A DNA stretch of 64,000 nt from Onchidella celtica (Eukaryota; Mollusca; Gastropoda; Systellommatophora; Onchidiidae): assembly GCA_963931925.1 (NCBI GenBank), contig OZ007571.1, positions 39,879,550 through 39,943,549 of the forward strand, read 5' to 3'. This document shows, one piece after another, positions 1-11,143 of this stretch; the stretch's first letter is position 1; each line of letters starts with the position of its first letter. The translations under genes were made by a program, and so were the position numbers. Below the pieces are notes generated by a model. That model searched no databases. It had not been told where the DNA came from and was given only the letters and a program-made list of their open reading frames with translations.

Positions 1-177
1 ACAAACTTCAGGGAACAGGAAATCCAAGCAGGTCCTATTGTAATTACCCAGGATTAAACTCTTGTAGTATCCCTATTATATGATCAAATGGAACTCCTCC
101 CGTGGCCGGGACATGTGAAAGTCTCCCACAAATTTTGAATAAACAAATATGGGGGTAAAATGGATTACTTAACTTAC

Positions 178-373
178 CTCGAGCCATTCCACATGGGCCT
201 GTAGTTCGAGCGTTATCCAGAAAATCCAGAGGGTATTTCCTTGCAGGCGGGTAGGTGAGTACCAAATGTCCAGTACATTGTTCGACCACGAGCAACAGCA
301 GGAAAAGATATCGCTTGACCTGGACGCTCAGCCCGCGGGAGTATAAGCTCCCCGCAGCTGAGAACACCAGCAT
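178..373 (-). CDS. First coding exon of a secreted His-first (LPMO/BIM1-like) protein, partial
   Basis: The minus-strand frame opens at an ATG at 373. It encodes about 35 residues with a Lys-Arg step and a leucine/valine core (YLFLLLLVV) ending in a Cys-Thr-Gly, which looks like a signal peptide. Cleavage there would leave a mature chain beginning HLVLTYPPARKY and continuing to a Pro-Cys-Gly-Met. An N-terminal His followed by a Tyr-Pro, an Arg and a PCG motif is the pattern of copper-binding LPMO-like and BIM1-like (X325-type) secreted proteins, where the first His forms half of a copper brace. The exon ends with a strong GAG|GTAAGT donor (exon end 178), so the apparent frame beyond it to 44 is intron. 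All later exons lie left of position 1. The signal peptide and donor are seen directly. The family and copper binding are inferred from one exon and could be wrong. Confidence 0.55.
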
Positions 374-2910
374 GGTGCCTGATGGTTTACCGCCTCACTT
401 ACTGTTTAAAAGTCAATGTGTCTTCCTAGTGATGCAACCAAGATAAAGATCCCTGAGAAACGCAGCACTGGGCGTGAGTCTTTTACTTGAGAAGATGCCC
501 AGTGCAAATAAATTCTCCCCAAGTTGAGAACTGAATTTGGTTTAATAGTATATGGATTGTTCACCTGCATCCAAGCTTACAGCGAAAGAATGTAGTATTC
601 AGTGCACGAACACTTTCTGCGGAATAAAAAATAAAGTTTTAGATTCATTCAGGAACATGAAAATGTTAGGTCCGTGATTACAAATGCTGTTTCTTTTTTC
701 TTTTTAAACAAGTAAGGGAAAATTAAAAATATTGATTCCATTTTTGAAATCGCATCTTGAACCAACAAATTAATTAAGGGAGGTCCTTGTACTTTTGAGC
801 GGGATTATCAAAAGGTTGGGTTTAGTATTTGTATGGGACAAAGAAAGAAGAAAGAAAGAACGAAAGCGCGGGTTAGGGGAGGTCTTCGTCTATTCTGTTT
901 GTTAACTTTTGGTAAGTGGCGCTGACGGGGGGAAGACCTTCCTTAATTAATACGCTTTACTTGAGCTCGGTGTGTAAGATGAAGTTAACAATATAAATTT
1001 ATAACTCTGAGGAGTGAATGAGTTAACAGACTTTTCCTTTTTCCTCGTAAGCAGAATGTCTCTGACTTAATTTCTCATTAATCCGATCATCGTTTCTGTC
1101 GCCATTATTACCTACTGTCACAGTTCATGGTTCTCGTGTCCGTTACCAGTTACTGATAATCCACACAAATGGTCCTTTCTTATGTTGTTGTTGTTTTTTA
1201 AATGTCCGTCACTTCTTGTGATATTGATACATTACTTACATAAAATGCCATAATCCCGATGCTATTCCGTCGTTCGCCAAGACAAATCTATGTCAGAAAC
1301 CTAAGACCTATCCAGTAAGAAAACGCGTACGAAAGTGAAGATGACGTGCGTGGAGAAATATATTCACAGCGGTGTTCACGTGGACATGAAGTAAACAATA
1401 ATAATAATATAAATATCTAGAGCAAAAGATAAGTTTCCTACTGAAACTAAAAATATATCTGACTAAAATAAACAGTAGGATGGCATTCACGAGAGCACTA
1501 ATTCATGTCAGTGAAATGACTCAAGGATTAAAAAATATTGTGGTGAACATTTTAAAAATATTAAATACACCAAGGTTATGTACCGTAGAGAACAACACAC
1601 CGACGATGTGGCTATGTGTTACAGTGTATGAGAGATCTATTATATAAGTACATAAGACGACAAGTCTTACGATTAATCAAATAAGAATAAAGGCACAATC
1701 CTGTCGCGAAAAACCGACATTTCTATATATAGAATCACCGTCTGAAGAAAGTTCGACCGTTAATGAAAACAATGGACATAAAGACACCTGTATTATAATA
1801 GGGGAATTTGTATGCGTTGTTTTTTGACTGATATGAAACAGGGGAAGGAGGATGTTGTTCAAGTTGCACAAAAGTTGTGAAATACATAAATTTTTGGTAT
1901 GTCACAATGTCACGAACAATAGGTATGTGAAAAGGCCAGAGTCTGGGAGAGAAATGTCACGATGGGGGTAGAGGGTGTGTCTGCTTGTCTCGAGGCTAAA
2001 TTTTTGTTCACAAATATTTGTGTTCAAAATAAAGCCTACCATGACATGTTAACGCTGGAAGCCATTAACTATTTAGACTGAATTTCCAGAATTCTCGCTG
2101 AGGGCCAGATACTAGTGTAGTAATGTATTTCATCTAATGGTTTTGTGGTGGGACCTCTTCAGCGTTGGTAAATATTAGTAAACGCGTCTCTCCTCTCTGT
2201 AAAATTTGGCACTTTCTACCGTCGGCGGATAACTGTAATAATACGTAACAATAACAGCATCGACAACAATAGGAAGGGATATCACTGTTTTAATAACAAC
2301 GAACACCTTGACGCTGCATGTGTTCCTAAACGGCATGTCAATAGCCAAATAGTTGAGAGAAAACTCAAGTCTACAAAACGTGATGGTAGTTCATGTTTGT
2401 TCTGTCTCCATTTTCTGAAAAACTGAAGACTTTTAGTGTGTGGAAGAGGTATAACAAATGCACACTTTGACCCTTGCATAAAATGTGTTGTTGCACTTAT
2501 CAAGCTGTTTTACAATTCCGATTATGTTAACTCCTTATCATAATACTCAAGTCGGAAACATTTAACGTGAAATTTCTCAGTTACGCTAAAAGTGAAGTTG
2601 AAACAAACAAGAACGCAGGTCGGCAAAAGTAAAGCCCAGAAAACACTCCACATTTCAGCGTTTTCAAATTGAATAACTAACAAACAAAACTGTATATGAA
2701 TAAAACGTCAATTTTTTCCCTTGGATTGTTTCACATTCTTTGGACCAGGCCTATAATTTATGAAACATGACACCACTCTCAGACCAGGACACAGGGACCA
2801 GGAAGAAGAAGATACGTGTGTCAAGACTTTTGTATTTGGTGCCTGCAAACAGTTATTGTACGTTTTCTCGGAAGACGATCATTTGCCAGAGAGAAAATAA
2901 AGAAATTTCT
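374..2910. other. Gene-free AT-rich DNA
   Basis: I see no exon with recognisable protein similarity, no RNA gene and no complete transposon. The part next to 373 is presumably the 5' UTR and promoter of the minus-strand secreted-protein gene, but I cannot point to a TATA or initiator element. Confidence 0.5.
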
Positions 2911-3289
<379 letters not shown>

Positions 3290-3537
3290 CTGCTTTTTTC
3301 TTTCTGTTTTCTCTCTCCTTCTTTTCTAATCGTCTTCTTCTTCTTCGACAATATCTTCATCGTTAACTGCTGTCTTATTGTAACATCTGTAATTCTGGGA
3401 GAACCGTAAATATTAAAAGATGAACAAGACGTCGCAGTAATTCGAGGAAGGAAACAGCCAGTGTGTCCTTGCATATATTCCGATTTTTTTCTTCATCACC
3501 ACAAACAAATAAAATAAAATTTGGAGAAACCCCAGAG

Positions 3538-3546
3538 AGAGAGGGG

Positions 3547-3588
<42 letters not shown>

Positions 3589-3592
3589 CAGT

Positions 3593-3658
<66 letters not shown>

Positions 3659-3660
3659 AA
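3538..3660. repeat. GA dinucleotide run followed by GACA repeat
   Basis: A run of GA repeats, lightly interrupted (3538-3588), is followed by GACA repeats with GACAAACA variants (3590-3660). The apparent CLSV and RERE reading frames on both strands are repeat translations. Confidence 0.95.
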
Positions 3661-3929
3661 GTCCGTGACAAAAAAAGACGAGAAGAAGAGACAAACAGAG
3701 AGGGAGAGATAAACGAGCAAAGAAGGCAGAGACAGGTAGACAGAGGAGAGACACAGAAGGAGGGGAGAGAGTGAGTCAGAGAGACGGAGAGGGTGGAATA
3801 ATAAGATTAGAAGAAAAAGCAGCCAAGAAGAAAAGAAAATTGAGATAAATAACACGATCAGACATCTTGAATACAAATCACTAAATATGAAACTGAAAAT
3901 AATTAAAATGATAAAATTCGATCACTGAA

Positions 3930-4115
3930 ATGTAAAAGGTAGACAGGTAGGTAGGCAGGTAAGTGGGTGGGTAAGTGGGCAGGCAGGCAGGCAGGCATGC
4001 GGTTAGGTAGGTAGGTAGGTAGGTAGTAAGTAAGTAGGCAGGTAGATAGGTAGTAGGTAGATAGGTAGGTAGGTAGATAGCTAGCTAGCTAGTAGGTAGG
4101 TAGGTAAATAGGTTA
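3930..4115. repeat. Degenerate GGTA/GGCA repeat
   Basis: Imperfect GGTA units with GGCA, GTAA and GATA variants extend over about 185 bp. This is an older, more diverged member of the same tetranucleotide repeat landscape. Confidence 0.85.
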
Positions 4116-4673
4116 AGGTAAATGAAACAACTGGGACAGATCCGGAAACACTATCTCGATGAATCATACCTGCAGCAATGTTTGCTCACTGAGAAAATAA
4201 TGAGGAGAAAGCTCAGGTGTCACTGAACTCCAAAGAAATTAAATGTCAGTGGGCTTGAAAAATCTACTGCCCACAATCTATTCGCGTCCTTCATTCCAGT
4301 TCAAGTTATTTATTGAAAACCTTTTTATTTAACCCTCAATTTCCCAAACATGGATTCTCGGTTAGCCAAAAATTCTGAATCTTGTAAACGGATTTAAAAT
4401 AGTGAAACGGCTGATATGAAATTGATGTCAGTAAATGCTTATCGCAAAAATTATAATCAAAATGTTTTTATATTCCTTAAATACAGGACGCTGAGAGCCA
4501 GGTGAAGTGTTTTAAACAAATGGAACATTGGGTACAAGAGGATTATATAGATGCATTAACACAACAACCACCGAAGCTGGTGAGATTACAGGTAGATTAT
4601 TTCCAATTTGGCTCATTTCAAGGAGGGCTTACATAAAAGAATTTAAATTTATGCCTCCGGTAGATCTAGACCT

Positions 4674-4830
<157 letters not shown>

Positions 4831-5141
4831 TCTCTTTCCTGAATTTTGTTTTTCATTTTCAGTGTCATGCTATCAAAAAATTAAATCGTGGGTAGAAATT
4901 CCTGGGAACATAATCACTATTTTCATAAATTATATATACATAAAATTGCATCCTTGTCCTTCGGTCTATCTAATGAAACAATGTTTTAACTTTGGAAAGC
5001 ATAATACGATATTTATTACGAATTTACTCTTTTCAGCTCACACATACAGTAACTGATGCAGAACTGAAATCCTGACATTCCACCTAGAGTTTGTATTGAG
5101 TAATTTTCCCGAAGAAAAAAAAATAAAAACAATGACAACGA

Positions 5142-5142
<1 letters not shown>

Positions 5143-5177
<35 letters not shown>
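5143..5177. repeat. (AC)n microsatellite
   Basis: A pure AC run of about 17 units, followed by an A-rich stretch of CAAAA-type repeats. Confidence 0.95.
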
Positions 5178-5180
<3 letters not shown>

Positions 5181-5773
5181 CACAAATAACAAAACAAAAG
5201 AAAGAAAAACAAAAACAAAAATGCATACGTGGTCAGAAATTAATTCATATCTATGATACAAAGTGTTTTTAAGTTTTGATAAAGCTATATAGATAATCAG
5301 AAAAAAACAATATATCATCGCTTTAGAACCAGACACGCTTATGTCCAAAGGTTTTTTAAAATATTTATTTTTAATGTGCAAATCACTTCTGGTTCTCAAA
5401 CGATGATGTACAAACAAGTTAAAGAGAAACATTGACTACTCACGGACGAAACTGCCACCAAGTGTCACTGCTGAATCCAAATGCTTATATCTTCGTTTGC
5501 GCGGTTTACATCCGCCTAAAGAATGAGACTCGGGGGGGGAAATTTTCGTCACGCTTGTTCGTCGACACGCTTCTTTGAAAATGTCGCAAGATCTACTTTC
5601 TTAACAGGATATATCATGTACATATATAATGCAAGAATTTGGGGTATTTGGCGAGATTTTACCCTGATTTGACCCATACACGGCTTGACGTGTCGCTGAT
5701 TGCTCCATTAATTTTACAGAAAATATTTGAAATTTTAACTTTTATCTTGATAATTAATGACTTTGGATACAAA

Positions 5774-5776
<3 letters not shown>

Positions 5777-5830
<54 letters not shown>
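5777..5830. repeat. (GT)n microsatellite
   Basis: A pure GT run of about 27 units. Confidence 0.97.
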
Positions 5831-5833
<3 letters not shown>

Positions 5834-7225
5834 GTGCTTGATTTTTACATCACTTATGTTCTGTTTCTAATTAATGTTATGGTGTTTTTTTTCTGTAATA
5901 AAGACTTCATTAAAACTTTAATGTAAATAATTTTATGGTAAATTTTCTTTTTCCTTTTTTTAACCCACAAACTCAGTCTTATTACTATGCATACAATCTT
6001 CACCACTTAATGGCACTGCTAAACTTTCAAGAGACATGCATGCAGATGATAGAAATAACAAATCTGTGCAACTATGGCATTAGATATACATGCCGAGTGG
6101 TTCTGGAAATCTCCGCGTTATTTAAAATGTTAGGGATAGATTTAATAAAATAATGTTTAATAAATACTATAGGAAATGACTTGTTTACTCACTGACATGG
6201 CAATCAGTTGGCTGGCTCATAAATCGAATAAAGGCACTAATTAACCGATTTGATCATAAACTTATACCCTAAAAAACTGGAGTGTGTGACGTCCAGTACA
6301 GTGACCAGAGCGATAAATCATTGATCTCAGTTGTTCTAAAACTGCCAGTTGTTATCAATCTGAAGTCCAACATCACCTCCACTGAATAATCCTTTCCCCT
6401 CTCTTTGCTTAAATTAATATAAGATTAGGCAACATTCTTCAAAGCATCTAAAATATTAAGTTATTATGCAAAATGAAAACAGAGACATGGTATGGAAATG
6501 AAAAATGTCTCAAAGGTATTTCTCAGTTACGGGTTACGCGTAGGTGATTGTCAAAATTAATGATAGATGAGTGAGATATGGTTTCATGTTTGCAGCAGTG
6601 CATGCTTGCGTGCTGGAGCTGGAAGACATCAGTAGCATTAAAATTTCACCTTGCCAAGTTAGATACTGATCAGCATCAGAACAACGGCCGCTACTTTCTC
6701 CCATCAAGCAACGTAACGTGTCATAAAAAGAAAAGAAACAATTAGGATGCGTCAGCATTAACACCATCATTTGCCCGCTTGTTTTTAATTAATTACATGG
6801 CTTACACTCTTTCAACAACAGACAAGAATTTGCCCCTCCCCCCGTCCCTAAGAAAAAAATAATGCAAAGTCATTTTATTCTTCCACCCCGCCCATCACCA
6901 ACCCTCCACTCCGTTCAGGTGCCATTCTTGCTTATTCACAGGATCCGGGACATCTGCTCTGGATGACTGGTTTTTTTCAAAAGAAAAGAGCAAAGATCCG
7001 GTTCAAATTTTTTTTACGGGGTCCTTGCTTGCACCGAAAATCACAGTTGTTTGCCTCATGACGGCTTTGAGGAACATTGACAGTTTTGCTTTCAATGAAG
7101 CTGAGAGGGAATGAATCAAAACCGTTGCATTATTTACGTGGCTGAAAGGAAAAGGGAATCGATATAGATCTAAGTATAAATCGACACTCCTCTCCTGAAG
7201 AAACAATTTTGTTGACCATCTAGGA
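5831..7225. other. Gene-free DNA
   Basis: There are short open frames only, none with recognisable domains or plausible splice context. I see no repeat structure beyond short homopolymers. Confidence 0.45.
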
Positions 7226-7420
7226 CAGTGGTTTTCAAACGTGGAGAGCATACCCCACCGGTGGGTTATGGCAATGTTTTGGTGGAGCTTGGGACTTCAG
7301 AAGAGGGCGTAGGGATTTTTCATAGAAATCTTAAATTCAAAGTGTATTTTAACTTTACTGTACGGATAAGCTGTTGTTAGTTAAATTCGAGCCATTTGGA
7401 TCTTATTGCTATCAACAGTC
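7226..7420 (+). mobile_element. hAT-like terminal fragment
   Basis: The sequence beginning CAGTGGTTTTCAAACGTGG is the classic terminus of one widespread hAT group (CAGTGGTTCTCAAA type). It is followed by GC-rich sub-terminal sequence and then AT-rich DNA. A second, more diverged stretch at about 38335-38430 shares the following segment (gtggggcgtggcaat... and an aggattttt motif). I could not find the matching right end within about 1 kb, so the element looks truncated and its right limit is approximate. Confidence 0.5.
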
Positions 7421-7768
7421 AATGTTGTCATGTTTATTTTCATCATTACTGGCTGTCGTAGTCCTCAACATAATCATATCATTCTCATTAGATTGGAGAT
7501 TAACAATACATTATTAAACGTAGAAGTATTATATCTCTAAGTTGAAGAATTTGAACAGCTGACAACGGATACCATAGGGTGCCATAAAATTGTCTAACGC
7601 AAATGATCTGAGTGCCATTGTTCTTTGGAATTGCAGACCCACTCGTCCATGTCGCAAAAAAAATAATTTTGTCGCACCGTCTTTTGAAACATGTAAGTTT
7701 ATATTTTCTTGTGTCTCACTTGTGTAGTGAGCTTGGACTATTGCACATTTATACCACAGTCGGTGAAA

Positions 7769-8190
7769 GAGACACGGTGGTTTAGAGGCAAGGTGCTCTT
7801 CTGTCATGCCGAAGGTACCGGGTTCGAATCCCGGTCTGTGCAGGCATGTTGGAATTCTGGGATTTATCTCATATTTTCCTGTCTCTGATCCTATGGGGGA
7901 TAGGATCGAGCACCTAGTCCTCTCGGATAAGGACGAAAAATTCGGAGGGCGCGTGTGCACCTTGCGCGTTAAAGATACCTTGGCAGTTGGAAATCGAAAA
8001 GAGCAGGTCAAACAGGCCTCTTTCCGACTAAATTAACTAAAATTTATCCCTACCACTCCCTCACCCCTCCCCAAAGAAAAAACCCCGCCGAATGGCGCTG
8101 CACCGTGGCGACGACGTGTCTGCTCCAGTTGTAACTGGGCTGCAATGACGCTAAGGCAAAGTATACAAAATACAAAACAAAATACAAAAA
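7769..8190 (+). mobile_element. tRNA-derived SINE, near full length
   Basis: The head has an A-box-like GGTGGTTTAGAGGC at about 7776 and a strong B box GGTTCGAATCC inside a perfect five-pair T-arm (CCGGG/CCCGG, about 7818-7834). It therefore resembles a tRNA, but the acceptor and anticodon arms do not fold. A body follows, then a GC-rich domain with GACGTGTCTGCTCCAGTTG (about 8109-8160), then an A-rich tail with ACAAAAT units. The same 3' domain recurs at 31239-31290, which shows it is a dispersed family. The reading frames across it on both strands are accidental. I cannot name the SINE family. Confidence 0.75.
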
Positions 8191-8916
8191 CTGAAAACGA
8201 GGGAGATAGAGAAGTGTGATGTTTGCCCAAATGAAGTTATTTATGTATTTCTTTGCTTCCTTCTGGAAACCAAAAACAGATGAGAATCAGATCCATGCGA
8301 GAAATTGAAAGGGACAGCTGTATGAAAAAAAAGATAGTATGAGTGAAAGACTGGTGTGGAAAAAAAATCAAAGATGAAGAAAAACAACAGAACATTAGGG
8401 TGTGGGGGCATGATAGTGTAGGTGAAAGACATAAGGAGCTCAGGCAGAGATAAGGAGGATGAGTGAAAGACCACATTAAAACAAAAAATGCTTACATAAT
8501 ATCTCCGCATTGCCATTTTGCTTTCTTTTATAATCCATCTCCTTCCTTTTCTTTCATTGTGTTTGTGTCTGATACAGGTCCCGGAAACCGAGCTTGTGTG
8601 TTTCTTTAATTAGTTATGTTTTTAGGTCTCTTCAAATACAACCTCCAACCGTCGTCTTATATCTGGCCCTTCTGCGACTGATCGCCAATAGGTAATCATT
8701 TGATTTGCCACACTATGAACCGTGCTCCATCGTTGGCTTCACTTCATGGGCCACAAACGAAAGGGAGAGCGCAGTCTAGTGTATGTAGGTCATTAATTCC
8801 ACCCCAGACCTACATTTTTATGTCGACATGAGAAATCAGATAACATGGCAAGCGTGACTTCGTGCAGCAGTACCCGGATGTCAACTGTGACGAGGCAAAT
8901 AAATGATAATCTAGAC
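8191..8916. other. Gene-free DNA between SINE and hAT MITE
   Basis: No gene seen. The segment at about 8545-8695 may be distantly related to 21010-21140 (shared gtctg..., tacaac and ctgcgact motifs), but the similarity is too weak for a family call. Confidence 0.35.
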
Positions 8917-9110
8917 CAGGGGTCACCAAACTACGGCCCGCGGGCCGGATCCCGCGACGTCAGTTCATCCGGCCCGCCATGGTACTTGATTTTGTTTGAT
9001 AAAACCAGGGATATCTAGAGCTACGGGATGGACAATAATTGCTTATGCGGGCCGCGCTTGTAAGTCTGTCAGTTATCCGGCCCTCTGTGAAAAAAGTTTG
9101 GTGACCCCTG
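8917..9110. mobile_element. Complete hAT MITE (194 bp) with target duplication
   Basis: The element starts CAGGGGTCACCAAACT and ends with the inverted counterpart AGTTTGGTGACCCCTG, giving a perfect 15-16 bp terminal inverted repeat. It is flanked by imperfect 8 bp target duplications (atctagac on the left, ccctagac on the right, 6 of 8 matching). The interior is GC-rich with GGCCCGC inverted motifs and no coding capacity. The TIR and 8 bp duplication together are diagnostic for a non-autonomous hAT element. Confidence 0.9.
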
Positions 9111-10333
9111 CCCTAGACAAACACCGATCTATTTCTTTCATGTATCTTTTGTGAAGATTTGTCAATACAAGAATGATCTGTCTTACTGAGAATGTTCTGA
9201 CTGCACATTTCAAATGGTGTGTGCTCATGGGCGGTTTTACCTATCCTCACCCACCTCTTTTCCTTATGTGAAACTGGTATGAAACTCGTGACTACACAAA
9301 ATTAATACTACATTTACCCGTCCGTTTGTCAACTAACCTAGGCCAACAGGCACGGGTGGGTTGGCCTGTTGTGTTCTAACAAAATAGTTATTCTGCTTCC
9401 ATAACCAGTATACTTTAGACGATATACTTTAGACGATACACTTGCTGGAGTTAGGTCGCTGGGTTAACTAAAGTCGGTCATCCCACATTGGACTTGTTTG
9501 AGTAAATCGGGGTTGAATGTTCTTAAATTCTTTTACATTCATTTTGTTATACCAAGGGGACCAACAGTCTTCAGCTGGGGCCCAGAGAAACCAAAGATCT
9601 TCTAGTTTTTGTTACACCTTTGCAGCCTTACAGCGAGGTGGTAGTAGCATTCTTTTTCAATGTTATATGCAACAGGTGGTGCATTTAGTACAGGAACAGA
9701 GAAATAAGCTAAATATGTGGGATGCCCACTTTCACTCTATGGCGATCATGAATAGGTTTGAGATCAGAGACAGGTCTTTGAATACAACGTACTTTCCGTG
9801 AAGCAGGGTTTTAACAATCGCAAATATTAATATCTATTTTCCGAAAGTAGCAGTATCATGGAAATTATTCCAGCAGAATAATCAATATCTAATTCTTTAG
9901 TCCTCTCTCGTTAATCTCCAAGGAGCATCGGTCGCAGGCACTTTGTAATGCCCGATCTGTTTTTTTTTTAAGAGGTTGTAACCAAAATGTTCACATGAGG
10001 ATTTTTGTTAACAATCCATGGATAACTTCCGGAATAGTCAGAGTGCCCACGTCGCCAAAGAAAAGATTTTTTGCTAAAACTAATCCTAACCCTCGCTTTA
10101 ACACTTTCAATTAATTTGTTTTCTTTTTACTGAATAAACCAAATCCAATTTGACTCAAATAGTCCAAAAAGGTTAAATTTTGTCTAAAATAATTGTGCCC
10201 AAGTGATTTACTGTCAAACCTGAGACAGTTTATATAAAGTTTCATAATTTTGTCATGCAGTCACAATACGTTTTTAAGTGCTTGCACGTTCACCCCTGGC
10301 TCCATTATAGTATGATTCCACATCCTAAGCAAA
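9111..10333. other. Gene-free DNA
   Basis: The open frame at 9517-9801 has no domain, no coding-like neighbours and no recognisable homologue, so I do not call it. A 16 bp unit around tactttagacgatac is duplicated at about 9411-9440. Confidence 0.4.
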
Positions 10334-10625
10334 ACGACAACGTTTATCTCCCATTGTGTCTTCGATCACGGGACATAAGCAATAAAATACAAGACAATTT
10401 ACAATTTTACTAAGACGACAACGTTGATCTCCCACTATTTTACAATTTCAATATTGTTACTGAGATAACAAGGCCTTTCTCCCATTTTGTTTGGCTAACC
10501 AAGAAAATACAACACTGTTGATAACGTGACAACGGTTATCTTCCATTTGGTTACAATCATAACACATAACTAGGAAAATATGACACTGCTACTGAGAAAA
10601 GACTCATCAGTCATTTGTTACCATT
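10334..10625. repeat. Degenerate ~75-90 bp tandem repeat
   Basis: The motif cgacaacgttnatctcccatt recurs at about 10334, 10415, 10470 (as gataacaaggcctttctccc) and 10530 (as gacaacggttatcttccat). Each copy is followed by an A-rich aagaaaatacaacactgt-type segment and ttactgag. Three to four diverged copies are visible, so this is an old minisatellite-like array. Confidence 0.5.
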
Positions 10626-11057
10626 GTTTCCTTTCTTTCTTTGTACTTTCCAAACTACAAATTGTGTCTCGGACTTTGTTTCTGTTATAATAGTGATGAT
10701 GATAGCAATTACCTACATTTTCCTGTGTGGTTACTGCTCTTTCTCTTTTGTTGTTGTTGTTGTTGTTGTTGGTTTAGTGTGGTTGGCTTTGTTATTCAGT
10801 TAACTTTCATCGGCCCTACTCTAATCCTCTGGTCTCTGTATTTGTATCGTGTATTTAAAAAAAAAATGTATCAAAATTCTTTTGACTTCTACAGCTCGCC
10901 CAGAGCTTATAGTCTTTCTGATGTCACATTCAAAAGCTCCACTAACGATTTCATGACATTAAATGATCTTTTAGCTGTAAAGTATAAAAAAAACAGTATT
11001 CGGTTTAATACCTAGGTTATGTACTGTTAACGTATTTTTTCGTGTATGCGTACAGAA

Positions 11058-11093
<36 letters not shown>

Positions 11094-11111
11094 TCTCTCT
11101 CTCTCCCCTGT

Positions 11112-11143
<32 letters not shown>

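Noticed and set aside
44..177. Coding continuation of the left-edge exon to position 44
   Set aside because: A strong GTAAGT donor at 177-172 (minus strand) interrupts it right after the PCGMAR segment. The remaining frame is more likely intron.
7769..7842. Functional tRNA gene
   Set aside because: The T-arm and B box are good, but the acceptor and anticodon stems do not pair, and the segment continues into a SINE body with a repeated 3' domain and A-rich tail.
9517..9801. 94-codon open frame
   Set aside because: No recognisable domain, no splice or promoter context, and a composition not distinct from its surroundings. It could be chance.
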